Under the pieces are notes generated by a model. That model saw nothing but the letters and a program-made list of their open reading frames with translations. It did not search any database and was not told where the DNA came from. From Zopfochytrium polystomum (lineage: Eukaryota; Chytridiomycota; Chytridiomycetes; Chytridiales; Chytridiaceae): a stretch of 64,000 nucleotides of DNA. Of the stretch, positions 1 to 9,069 are shown piece after piece. A program made the translations under genes and the position numbers. The stretch spans positions 1 to 64,000 of the forward strand of contig JAIVFJ010000117.1 in NCBI GenBank assembly GCA_025765615.1, in the 5' to 3' direction. Position 1 is the first letter of the stretch, and each line of letters begins with the position of its first letter.

Positions 1-715
1 ATGAGTTGCGAGAATTACCAGAATATCCAAAGTTAGAAGGACTACAATGTCAGTATATAAAATAGAAAACATGCCAGAATATCCTGAACTAAACAGTTTA
101 ATTTGTACAGGAAATCAATACGAAAGTTGAAATTTTACCCAAAAATGGTATATCTTGAAGTTATTGACATGGAAGATCGTGATAATATACAATGTTGAGA
201 GAAATAATGGTTACAAATGAATGGTATAAGTTCTTATGGACGAGGAATTGAGCAGCCAAAGTAAAAAATAATAAATGAAAAAATGCTAAGAAAAAATTTC
301 ATAAAATATATTTGCAAAGTGTGGACGTCTGTTCGACGGGGGATAAGGATGAATAATATATATATGATCTAGGCTCCAGTAAGATTTATATATATAATCC
401 AGATGCAGAAGTGGAAGAAAAAGAGAAGAAGAATTGTTGATGAAAGTTAAAAAAGCAATGGAAAGACATGAAAGTGTAATGGAAAGGATATATTTGTTTT
501 ATGGAGACCTATTTCAATATAAAAATACAAAAGGGAAAGAAGATGGTACAAAAATGATAGGAGGAAAAGCATATGAATATGCAGATGGGAAAGATCTCAA
601 AGGGTGAAAGGGGAATGTTTAAGAACGATCACAGATATGAAAGTCCCGAGAGAGAAATTACAAGTTTATAAAAATGGGAAGAAAATAATATATGAAACTT
701 TTTTGAAATTTTTTT
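1..715 (+). pseudogene. Decayed leucine-rich-repeat-like viral ORF remnant
   Basis: No open frame survives. In the third frame, two short segments encode matching units: LPEYPKLEGLQC near 12-50 and MPEYPELNSLICTGNQ near 70-120, separated by a stop. This pattern (proline-tyrosine-proline, spaced leucines, then Cys and Asn) resembles the short LRR units found in many giant-virus proteins. Downstream pieces such as EWYKFLWTRN near 215-250 are also interrupted by stops. The piece lies upstream of the first hairpin module and in the same orientation as the viral polymerase gene, so it is probably the 3' part of a neighbouring viral gene whose start is outside the window. Alternative: unrelated AT-rich coding debris. 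Confidence 0.35.
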
Positions 716-740
716 GATATTTATCTTTGGGATAAGGATT

Positions 741-814
741 AAATAAAGCTTCCGAAAGCTCCCGTTTTCGTAGTGGCTAACAGCGAACACTACAAAACCG
801 CGGAAGCTTTTTTA
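741..814 (+). terminator. Hairpin module, copy 1 (probable viral mRNA 3'-end signal)
   Basis: The outer stem pairs AAAGCTTCCG with CGGAAGCTTT. An inner stem pairs GTAGTG with CACTAC around a short loop. The same architecture recurs at 5619-5700, and a half copy lies at 6471-6530. Compared with copy 2, one outer base pair is C-G here and T-A there, a compensatory change that supports a maintained fold. It is followed by TGTCAAGAAAA, as is copy 2. Palindromic hairpins are known to mark polyadenylation sites in mimiviruses and the Sputnik virophage; that role here is inferred. Confidence 0.6.
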
Positions 815-815
815 A

Positions 816-905
816 TAGTGTCAAGAAAATCCCATACTCTGAAACTAACGAGGACAATAAAATAACATATTAAAAATTTTGGAAAAAATTGATATGATAT
901 TTTAT
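816..905 (+). promoter_or_regulatory. Conserved intergenic block, copy 1 (promoter-like)
   Basis: After the hairpin comes TGTCAAGAAAA, then GAGGACAATAAAATAACAT, ATTAAAA and a T/A-rich tail. Closely similar blocks follow hairpin copy 2 (5710-5800) and occur at 4355-4430. The conserved order of hairpin, spacer and AT-rich block between viral genes suggests a combined end-of-one-gene and start-of-next-gene signal. The function is inferred. Confidence 0.4.
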
Positions 906-1379
906 GAAATGCCCGCTAAATGCGAGAGTATTTTCTACAAACGTGAGTGTTAGTATGACTATTAGTGTGAGTATTAGGGTGAGTATTTGGTGACGAATTC
1001 TATAATAGTTTATTTGTTGCAGAAGGATTTAAGAGACTTTCTTCTATGAAATTCTTTGGACAACCAAACAGATAATGTCCCAAAACGTCTTACTGGGAAA
1101 GAGCAAGAGTTTGATCTGAAGTGGAAGATTCCATATTATCATAAATCAAGAAGACACAATGTTTCAATTAACGCGCCGTTGAGAAAATTGACAAATATAT
1201 TCATTAGACATTTAAACCAAAAATAACCAATAATTGAATTAGAAGAAAAAAATGAACACTAAAAGGATTGAACAGTTGTTGTAAATGCAGAACATAATTA
1301 ATAAAGGAGATGATATAACAAAAAGTATACATGAGAACTTAAGAAAATGGCAAAGTGAAAAAAAAATGGAGGTGTAAAG

Positions 1380-3909
1380 GTAAAGTATTCATTTGCAAAT
1401 GCTGATAAATATGGAAGACTTTATGCAGACAAAGGCTATCAAGACATGGCAAAAATAGTAAGACATTATCTAATGGATGGAATGTATACAGACATGATAT
1501 AAAAAACTGTCATCCAGTTCTGCTAGATCAATTAATGGAGAAACAAAAATTTGGTCAAAATGAATTCTTAAAGAACTATGTAACAAATAGAGAAGAAGTT
1601 TTAAAGAAGTATGGATTAGATAAAGAAAAGGTAATAAAAATGTTGTATAACTCTGAGTTTCACAGTTACAATGATGATATAGATAAAATGTTGAATGTAA
1701 TATATGGAAGAAATGGTGAGAACGGATTTGTAGATAAACTGTCTTGTGTATATAGTACTATAATGTCTGATGTTTCGAAAAAAGAAATGGAAAATGTGAA
1801 AGGAAGTTTTTTATCACTTGTCTTGCAAGATATTGAAAATCAAATATTGATGGTAATGTATAAAAAGTTCAAGGAAATGGATCTAGAAATAGGAACATTA
1901 ATGTTTGATGGACTAATAATTGAGAAGAATGGTGTAAAAGATAAAAATATGGATGACTTACTCTTGGAAGTAGAGAGAACAGTGAAAAAAGAAACTGGTT
2001 ATGAAGTAAAATTAGTAGAAAAGCCAATGGAAGAGAAATGGAATCCTGAGAATATGGATGTTAATAAAGCAAAAGAAGAAATGAAAGTTTTCGTGGAGGA
2101 ACATAATGGTGATGTTATTGAAAATATTATTGATAAAACAGATGATAAAGGGGTTATTGAGCTTAGATCAAAGATGACTAAAGCTGCTGATATGTTTGAA
2201 TTTTTCAAAAAATGCGAAGATGGTTGTGATAGGGAACATGTTATGATCAAGGATGGTTACTATTGCGAGTGCATAAAATGTAAAACAACATATCCAAGAA
2301 ACCAATTATGTACACAAATTCCTTCTAAATACATTACTTTGACCCAATTTTTTGGAGTCAATATAACAATCAACAACTACAACTTTAATGGAAATTCAGA
2401 TATAGAATTAATAAATAAAAGTGAGGCCTCAAAAATAAACACAGATATATTTCATGACAAAACTAAAGAGAAACTATTAAAAGCGTTTATTTGTACAACA
2501 AGCCATAGGAGATTTGTTGACATCGTTAAATACTACACAGAAAATGACCCTAACTTGAGTTTTGAATATGTTGGTAAAATAGATGGAAAACAAGTTTGGT
2601 ACCAATGGAGTAATGGAATATGGTGTCAAACCGAATCTCCTGAAGTTGATTTTATATTTGAATCTATAGAAGAAGATTATAAAAAAATACTGCGTCATGG
2701 AGTGTCAGAAAAAAGTAAATCGTACTCTCATTTGGAAAAAATAACAAAAGACTGTGGTGACAATTCATTTCGAAATCAAGTCATGAACATGTGGATGAAA
2801 GTATTCAAAAAAGAAACTTTTGAAGAGCTGATTGATAGTAATCTGTACTTGGTGGGGTTCAACAATGGACTGTATGATTTGAAGGAAATGGTTTTCAGAC
2901 CAAGAAAGAAAGATGACTATATATCAATGACTGTTGGATATGACTTCAAAGAAAGTTCCACGTGTATAGAGATGAAATAATGAAATTCTTCTCTGACATA
3001 ATACCAAACCCTGAAAATAGGCATTTCTTGTTGAAAACACTATCATCAACATTACTCGGGAAGAATAGAGAAGAACGCTTAGCTATCTTTACAGGTAAGA
3101 CAAGAAATGGAAAAGGAGTTTTAACAGATTTGATGGCCTGTACTTTGGGTGATTATATGGCTACTCCTTCTGGCTGTTTCATACAAGAAAATAGACCTGA
3201 TACAGGGTCTCCTGATCCTGATTTGTTAGACTTGAGAAAGAAAAGATTGATTCTAATGAATGAAATAACGGACAATAAACCTTTGAATAGTCCTTTTGTA
3301 AAAAACTTGGTAGGAAATGACTCTATTCGATGTAGAACATTGTATTCTTCAAGAATTATAACATTTAAAGCACAATTCAAAATGATTATAAATTGCAATG
3401 AAAGACCTCCTATAGACGCAGGGAAAAATGATTTATGGTCAAAGATTTATCTGTTAATATTCCCAATAACGTTTGTGGACTCAGAGCGTGAAATAAAAGA
3501 TCCTTCTATTGAAAAATTAAAGGATCCGACTTTAAAAGAAAGATAACATTATGGAAGGAAGAATTTATGTGCATTCTTATTGAATATTATAAGAAGTACA
3601 TAGAAGAAGGGGTTGACTATACTCCTGATATAATAAACATGATACAAAAAGAGAAACGTGAAAATGATAGTATCAAAGATTATATAGATAACTATTTAGA
3701 ACGAAACGATAATGGTGTTTTAAAAGTGAGTCTGGTTATAAATAACTATTTAGCAATAAATAAAATGAAGAAAAAAAACAAACCTTAGAGAAGATTTTAT
3801 AAAACATTTGGGAACTCCTCATGATCAAAATCCTGCACGGTCTTATTGGATTGGTTGGTCTTTTATTTCTAACGATAATATTATTGATCCTGTTGTTGAT
3901 GATTTGTGA
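1380..3909 (+). pseudogene. TVpol-type DNA polymerase / superfamily 3 helicase fusion, frame-broken
   Basis: This is a replication protein of the kind found in virophages, transpovirons and Polinton-like viruses: a divergent family-A-like DNA polymerase (TVpol) followed by an SF3 helicase. The polymerase part shows GRLYA and GYQDMAKIVRHYL (about 1410-1475), DIKNCHPVLLDQ in a shifted frame at about 1495-1533 (motif A-like), NREE, and MFDGLII near 1900 (in place of the motif C HDE). The helicase part has the Walker A region FTGKTRNGKG near 3087-3117, acidic LILMNEIT (Walker B) near 3250, and IINCNERPP (sensor 1) near 3390. The C-terminal segment with WKEEFM and a late region near IGWSF is recognisable to 3909. 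At least four frame breaks (near 1497, 2958, 3541, 3785) separate otherwise contiguous homologous segments, so it is inactive as written. The largest uninterrupted piece is 1535-2980. The AT-rich composition matches its neighbours, not the host genes. Confidence 0.8.
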
Positions 3910-3912
3910 TGA

Positions 3913-3956
3913 TGTATAAGTTTGTATAAGTTTGTATAAGTTTGTATAAGTTTTTC
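3913..3956. repeat. Short tandem repeat (about 11 bp, four copies)
   Basis: Four successive copies of a TTTGTATAAG-type unit directly follow the end of the helicase remnant. It may be a 3' untranslated or intergenic tract of the viral element. No function can be assigned. Confidence 0.7.
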
Positions 3957-4614
3957 ATAGAGATGTTTTATTGAAAACCTGTCGACAACATGGTTTAAGA
4001 AATTCTAATGTACAAATTGTTTCGACTTTGTACGATGTTTTGTTGTAAACTGATGCTTGTCAGTATTGTAATTATTTTTTTTTTTTAAAAAAATCAAAAG
4101 TAAATAAAAATGATAAATTGAACTTTTGATTTTTTTCTATACATAGAGACGATGAAGTTATACATTATAATAAAATAAAAAAGAAGACCATAAATAAGGT
4201 TGTAAAAGAGTTAGATTTCTTCAACTTAGAAAGTGAGAGAAAAAAGAACTTATACAATGAGTCGATAAGAACTTATACAAGTCTTATAGAATCTAATACA
4301 TGGTCATAAATATATCACAAAACAATTTTTTTTTGTAAACATTTAACCACAAGGCATTCAAGAATAAATAATGAGGACAATAAAAATAACAAATTAAAAT
4401 GTTTTGAAATTATTTTTGATATATTACAGTTGAGAAGTCTGTTCGACTGTCAGCAAAATGTTAGATCTAGATTCAGGGTAAAAAAAGGAAATAGTCCGAA
4501 ACGTCTGTTCAACCAGTTCCCCAAGAAACACTAATAAAAATGATTGTGTGAAATAATATATCAAATTTTTCAAAAAAGTTTTCATATATTATCTTTGCGC
4601 GGGATAGGTATAAA
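3957..4614. repeat. Viral-island intergenic region with repeated blocks
   Basis: There is no gene here. From 4355 to 4430 a block beginning TCAAGAATAAATAATGAGG is nearly identical to 5724-5800. It is followed by GTCTGTTCGAC at 4437-4447 and the one-mismatch form GTCTGTTCAAC at 4503-4513. The latter sits in a roughly 30-bp block (GGAAATAGTCCGAAA plus the motif) shared with 5877-5905. The region lies between the helicase remnant and a convergent small ORF. Confidence 0.6.
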
Positions 4615-4893
4615 TCAATTGACAAATGTATCTAACAAAGTATGAGAGGGTGTTTCAGAGGGTTTCTTAGAAGAACGAGGATGAAGCTGATAGAACTTCT
4701 TTTGACGTTCATTAAGCTTGTCCAAGTTTTTAACAGCATAGATAGTGGAATGAAGAGCACTTAAATTGGTTTTCTTAAGATCATCAATTTTAGAGGAGAC
4801 ATGAAGATGAAGTCGAACGAAGTCACGTTGAGACATATTGTCAATGAGTTGAAGAAGTTCATCAGATAACATATTAGTGGTCAAAAATTGCAA
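4615..4893 (-). CDS. Hypothetical small protein (92 aa) in viral island
   Basis: A complete 92-codon ORF on the minus strand, diverging from the nuclease gene, with about 60 bp between the two starts. The protein is helical-looking and charged, with a leucine/isoleucine-rich first half (LLQLID, VRLHLHV, IDDLKK) and a basic serine/proline-rich C-terminus. I recognise no domain. It keeps an intact frame amid decay and matches the local AT-rich composition, so it may be a small viral ORF such as a DNA-binding or scaffold protein; this is a guess. A chance ORF cannot be excluded. Confidence 0.45.
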   Translation of the reverse strand: MQFLTTNMLSDELLQLIDNMSQRDFVRLHLHVSSKIDDLKKTNLSALHSTIYAVKNLDKLNERQKKFYQLHPRSSKKPSETPSHTLLDTFVN

Positions 4894-4954
4894 TGAAATA
4901 AGCTTTAAATATGGGGCGCGGAGAGGATGGAAATACTGTTAGTCAAAGATATAA

Positions 4955-5611
4955 ATGGATATCAAAGAGTTAACAGCATGTATAAATTGTGGATGGATGG
5001 ATAAAGAGAAAAAAGAATTAGGAGCATGTGAAGATTGTCGAAGATATATATCACCAAGGGAGTTGAGAGTGATGAAGCTTTTGCAAACAGCAGGATATAA
5101 ATATGTACATGACAAAACAGTGAGGAAACAAGAGTGCTATGAATATGACAGAAATGGAGAATTTACAGGTTATGTTCTACATACAGATACTTACAATGCA
5201 GAAACAAAAACATATGAAACAGACTGTACATGTAATGGATATAAAAATGACATAAGATATAGACCAGATTTCATATTAAAATCAAAAAGTGGTGGACATT
5301 ATGTGATAGTAGAAGTGGATGAATTTCAACATGAAGGACGTAAAGTGATAGATGAAGCAACAAGAATGAGAAAAATGGCAGAGAAATTAGAAAAAGCAGT
5401 AATATTTATAAGATACAATCCAGATATGGCTGGAAAAAAGAAAGCAAATGCGGAAAAGACATTAATGGAAATAGTAAATGAAAGTTATGAAAATGAAAGT
5501 ATAAATGAAAATGAGATTAAAATAATATATATCTGTTATGGAAAGGAATACTATGGATATTGTAAAAAGAGAGATTTATTGTCCCTGAAATGGTACAGCG
5601 ATATGCGATAG
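4955..5611 (+). CDS. Zinc-finger PD-(D/E)XK endonuclease, viral type
   Basis: An intact 218-residue ORF. The N-terminus has a zinc-binding pattern, CINCG then CEDC about 14 residues later. The catalytic core follows: ISPRELRVMKLL (helix with Glu), RYRPDF near residue 108 with the catalytic Asp, VIVEVDEFQH near residues 121-130 (the E-x-D/E arm), then a helix with EATRMRKM and the strand VIFIRYNPD. This combination of a treble-clef-like finger with a VSR/restriction-like fold is common in giant viruses, virophages and Polinton-like viruses, where it is thought to act in DNA repair, recombination or nuclease defence. The frame is intact although the nearby polymerase is broken. A hairpin module starts 8 bp after the stop. 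The specific substrate is unknown. Confidence 0.7.
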   Translation: MDIKELTACINCGWMDKEKKELGACEDCRRYISPRELRVMKLLQTAGYKYVHDKTVRKQECYEYDRNGEFTGYVLHTDTYNAETKTYETDCTCNGYKNDIRYRPDFILKSKSGGHYVIVEVDEFQHEGRKVIDEATRMRKMAEKLEKAVIFIRYNPDMAGKKKANAEKTLMEIVNESYENESINENEIKIIYICYGKEYYGYCKKRDLLSLKWYSDMR

Positions 5612-5618
5612 AGGAATT

Positions 5619-5700
5619 AAAATAAAGCTTTCAGAAAGGTTCCGCTTTTTGTAGTGGAGCTAAAGCCGAACACTACAAAATGCGCAGAAAGCTTTATTTA
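5619..5700 (+). terminator. Hairpin module, copy 2
   Basis: Outer arms AAATAAAGCTTTC and GAAAGCTTTATTT pair perfectly over 13 bp. The inner arms TTTTGTAGTG and CACTACAAAA pair around a loop of about 14 nt. The module begins 8 bp after the stop codon of the nuclease ORF and is followed by AATAAGTGTCAAGAAAA. The position immediately 3' of a gene is what is expected of an mRNA 3'-end or polyadenylation hairpin, as described for mimiviruses. Confidence 0.65.
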
Positions 5701-5709
5701 ATAAGTGTC

Positions 5710-6060
5710 AAGAAAACACCACATTCAAGAATAAATAATGAGGACAATAAAAATAACATATTAAAATGTTTTGAAATTATTTTTGATATATTACAATTTA
5801 TTCATTGAATCGCAAAATGAGAAGTCGAGAAGTCTGTTCGACAGGTTCATATTAGGATTAGGGTTAATTTCCAAAAAAGGAAATAGTCCGAAAAGTCTGT
5901 TCGACGGCGAAACAAGGGTAATATCAGAGAAAAAGCTGACAAAATGTATCATAAATTAGGTTGAAAATGTATATGAAAAATTTTTTAGAAAAAAAAATCA
6001 TATAATATGTTTCATGTAAAAAGCTAGTGAAATGTGACACATATTAGGATATAATATTGA
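5710..6060 (+). promoter_or_regulatory. Conserved intergenic block, copy 3, with GTCTGTTCGAC motifs
   Basis: From 5724 to 5800 the sequence nearly repeats 4357-4430. GTCTGTTCGAC occurs exactly at 5832-5842 and 5895-5905, the second preceded by GGAAATAGTCCGAAA as at 4483-4502. ATTAGGATTAGGGTTAA occurs near 5848-5864 and again near 6281-6297. A 62-codon ORF (5771-5959) spans these repeats and is probably not a gene. Confidence 0.5.
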
Positions 6061-6068
6061 GATTAGAT

Positions 6069-6219
6069 TTTTAGTGGCGATGTAATATACATTTTAGTCG
6101 ATAAATATATATTACACACTTTATCAAGTGTTTTGTAACCATAAATTAGGTTAGAAATGTTAAAAAAAGACTTTAGCTGCCGATGTAATATCCTTTTTAG
6201 TCGACAAATATATATTACA
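6069..6219. repeat. Direct repeat of about 48 bp, two copies 103 bp apart
   Basis: TTTAGTGGCGATGTAATAT at 6069 and TTTAGCTGCCGATGTAATAT at 6172 begin two imperfect copies that continue through TTTTAGTCGA and AAATATATATTACA. Each is preceded at a distance by ATAAATTAGGTT. It lies near the right edge of the AT-rich island. It could be a terminal or replication-related repeat of the viral element, or just local duplication. Confidence 0.6.
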
Positions 6220-6470
6220 ACATTTTGATTCAAAATATACACCATATTTATGTCACATTATTAGAAAAGAAGACAAAAAATTAGGATTAGGGTTAAAAAA
6301 ATGTCAAATAATTAGAAAAATTAGAAAATATAACCAGAAATATGATTAAAATACTCTAAATTCTCGCGAAACAATCCATAAAAAACTTAAATATGAAATT
6401 TCATTTAAAAAAAATTTTTATATATTATATTTTCAGTACTTTTTGGACATTATTTCTAAAATTTTTTTTC

Positions 6471-6530
6471 TTGACACTTATTAAAATAAAGCTTTCAGAA
6501 AGGTTCCGCTTTTTGTAGTGGAGCTAAATC
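6471..6530 (-). terminator. Hairpin module, half copy, inverted and truncated
   Basis: Read on the minus strand this ends AAAGCTTTATTTTAATAAGTGTCAAG, the same as the 3' arm and spacer of copy 2 (first 20 bases AAAGCTTTATTTTAATAAGT). The other arm is missing: at about 6530 the sequence switches abruptly to retroelement gag. This marks the right edge of recognisable viral sequence. Confidence 0.6.
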
Positions 6531-7058
6531 CAGAGTCTCTGGCTAGTTGCTTGAATTGGTTGGTGTAGGCCACACAAGATTGGTTTCCTTCCTTGATATG
6601 CTTGAGCTTGGATCTTGCTGTCCAACATGCGTAGGGGTCACCAAAAGTAGATTTCAGCCCCTCCCAGAGCTCTTGCAGGGTGGTGGGTGTGCTTGGGAGA
6701 GACCGGTACCATGATTGAGCTTGATCAGACAGGAGGGTGCTTGTGAAAAGAACCTTGACTTGCTCACTGGGAAATCTTGAAGGTTGGAGAAGGATGACAT
6801 TCTCCACAGTGAGTTCCTGAGGTCTTTGGCCAGCCCAGTGAACTTGTCAGGGCTGGGAACCTTGGGCTCTCTTGCTTGGTTGGCTTGGGGCAGGGGAAGA
6901 GCTTGATGTTCTTGTTGGTGAAGTTGTTGTTGAAGCTGGTGCTGCTGGTGAAGGACTTGTTCTTGAAGTTGGTGTGTCTGTCTTGAAAGGGCTTGTAATT
7001 GGTCCATCAAGGCTTGGAAGGAAGTTGCATCAGGGAAGGTGTTGTTTGGGTCAGACAT
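6531..7058 (-). pseudogene. gag: Chromovirus gag fragment (5' part only)
   Basis: The N-terminal part of the same Gag as at 48496. It starts MSDPNNTFPDATSFQALMDQ at 7058 and runs through a glutamine-rich segment (the HQLQEQVLHQQHQL region) into KFTGLAKDLRN. Here a 7-nt deletion relative to the 48.7 kb copy shifts the frame. The matching sequence then continues in another frame through the YRSLPSTPTTLQELWEGL region to a breakpoint inside gag at 6531. No pol remains. In this copy the first 100 codons are undisturbed, whereas the copy at 48.5 kb has a 1-nt insertion there. Confidence 0.85.
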
Positions 7059-7098
7059 GATGGCAGAGAGTAGTAGGAGAGGGTGAAGTGAATTATGA

Positions 7099-7451
7099 TG
7101 TCAGGAACAGGGCAGGACAGGACAAGGCAGACAAGGAACTGAGAGGAGTGATGAATGTATTGGAAACAATAATTCACTTGAGGGATGGGACAGGTCCCCC
7201 ATCCCCCTTTTATACCTTTTGAGAGTGTTCCTTGTCAAGACTCAAAGAATGTTCCAGAAAGAGCAATTAGTAATACAATGATACCAATGATACCAATGAC
7301 AACAAGACAAGTCAGGAAAGCAAAGAAGGTTCCAGAAGGTTCCACAAGGTTCCAAGAAGGAATGTTCTAGAAGGTTCCAGAAGGTTCCAGAAGGTTCCAT
7401 GAAGGAATGTTCTAGAAGGTTCCAGAAGTTTCCAGAGGGTGATTCATAACA
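7099..7451 (-). repeat. 5' LTR of the chromovirus fragment (353 bp)
   Basis: On the minus strand it starts TGTTATGAATCACC at 7451 and ends CCTGACA at 7099, with the TG...CA ends of an LTR. It is immediately followed by the 2-nt spacer and primer-site ATAATTCACTT. It has the same length as the LTRs at 48.1 and 51.6 kb and carries the same GAAnnTTC arrays. The flank at 7452 is unrelated AT-rich sequence. No target duplication can be checked because the other end is lost. Confidence 0.9.
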
Positions 7452-8262
7452 GTTTTGACAATACTATAGGAATAAAATTTTCAATGTGGTGTAAACCGAG
7501 TTCAGACTTATTGTTGCCAAAATTGTGAAGCAGATCCAAATGTTCATGCTCAACGCCAAGCACAAATATAGAATGGTAGCGCTAGCCTGACAAATTGCGA
7601 CAAAGATCGTCAGTGTAAACGTTCCAATCAATCTCAATGGCAGACTGAATATACTTGAGATGACAATCATCGTCTCCACAAATTGGAAGATACTTGAGTG
7701 AATACAAATATGGGGTTTCGAGGTTGGAATAGCAGCCAACCAGCTCTTCAACATTTGATTCAAATTCTCCACTGTTTGGTCCAAAAACATAATTCTAAGA
7801 CAGTTCAGACAGACAAAAGTCCAAAGACCGAAAACAGTTTAACATATCCCCAGATTCTTCAAATGACATTGTCCTTACAATATCGGCAAGAATAGTGATA
7901 AGCTTTGGTGCTCTGTTTGCCAATCACATTTGCATAAAGACAAAGTCGATAGAATAATTGGGTGTTGCCTTTCAATGAATGCTTTATAGACAGGGACATC
8001 TGACGTGTCGATTTCAAGTTTGGAGATGGTTTGTAGCATAGTGTCAACTGCCAGTTCCATCACCTTGTCGAAATCAAAGTAATGCCAAAGCTATACACGT
8101 TGTTTACCACACTTGTTAGGCCAAAATGGAATCCAATCAGGACCAGGATCCGGACTGGTGCAAATCGGCTGAAAAACACCAGTCGGTTCTGGCTCTGTCT
8201 TGACAGTGAATTCAAGTACATAAAGGAGGTCCCACGCTTGACGGCACGACCCTATTAAGATT
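7452..8262 (-). other. Unassigned AT-rich stretch with protein-like but broken minus-strand frames
   Basis: Several minus-strand frames look non-random, for instance VDTMLQTISKLEIDTSDVPV near 8010-8050 and a hydrophobic stretch near 7500-7790. Stops and frame changes interrupt them and I recognise no family. This is either an old pseudogene or an intron-rich exon cluster; I cannot tell which. No other feature was found. Confidence 0.3.
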
Positions 8263-9069
8263 TGTGTCGAAAAAGTCAGGAGGCCTTTCTCCACAGAAAA
8301 AAGAACAGAAACTGAGAGTCTTGCCTTTGGCCCAGTGCAGACAGGGCGTTTGGGATTCGTACACAGCCATTGCAAGAAAACATTCCCCCCCTCACCCCCC
8401 CAACAACAACAAAGCCCACACCACACTCAAAGACTATCTCCCAGACATCACACAGGTGCGAGACCAGGGAATCAGAGGCATCTACTCCTACGAGGAGCCC
8501 GTGGTCCCCCTATCTTGGCCCCTGATGGAGTCTCTGTGGGAACACCTTCGGGGCAATGAGACAGGCGCCAGCGAGATTCCGAAGAATCAACCAGTCAGGC
8601 GGCAAGTCTTCTGTGCGGACGAAAGGTGGCCTATAAAGAGCGTACGATGATGGCCTTCTGCGTATGTTGGGGGGTTGACGGTCAAAAGACGGGATTGATT
8701 TTAGCTGGGAGATTGGCTGTAGACAGGACCGATCGTCCAAGTGGGGGAGCGGCAGCGGCAAAAGATGCTGCCATTGCGGCCATTGCTGCCATCGTTCCTG
8801 GTGTTGCCGTAGCCGCTGTCTTGCCGCGCAGTGGCGGTTGGGGTACAACCCAACCCCATTCTCTTTCTTTCTCTCTTTCTTTCCCTCTCCGTCTTTCTTT
8901 CTCTGTCTCTCTTTTTTCTTTCTCTCTCTCCATCTTTCTGTCGAGGAACAATTGAAAGCAGTGGCGTAGAGGACGATGCACGGAGCAAAGGACGATGCAC
9001 GGAGCCAAGACACACCGGCCCCACGTCCTGAATTAGGCGAGGGGAAGGAGGGTTGTTGGCGGTGACGTC
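8263..9069. other. No supported gene; T/C-rich low-complexity tract
   Basis: This is a transition from AT-rich to GC-rich DNA. A CTTT/CTCT-rich tract lies at 8862-8945. On the minus strand this is the expected continuation of the acyl-CoA ligase after a GTAAGT donor near 9070, but I could not identify its C-terminal domain. Open frames on both strands here are low-complexity and do not resemble known families. Confidence 0.4.

Noticed and set aside
5771..5959. 62-codon ORF in the viral intergenic block
   Set aside because: It runs through repeated non-coding motifs shared with 4355-4513, where the frame is not kept.
8264..8650. 128-codon plus-strand ORF near the ligase
   Set aside because: No recognisable domain, no splice or start context, and it overlaps the region where the minus-strand ligase should continue.
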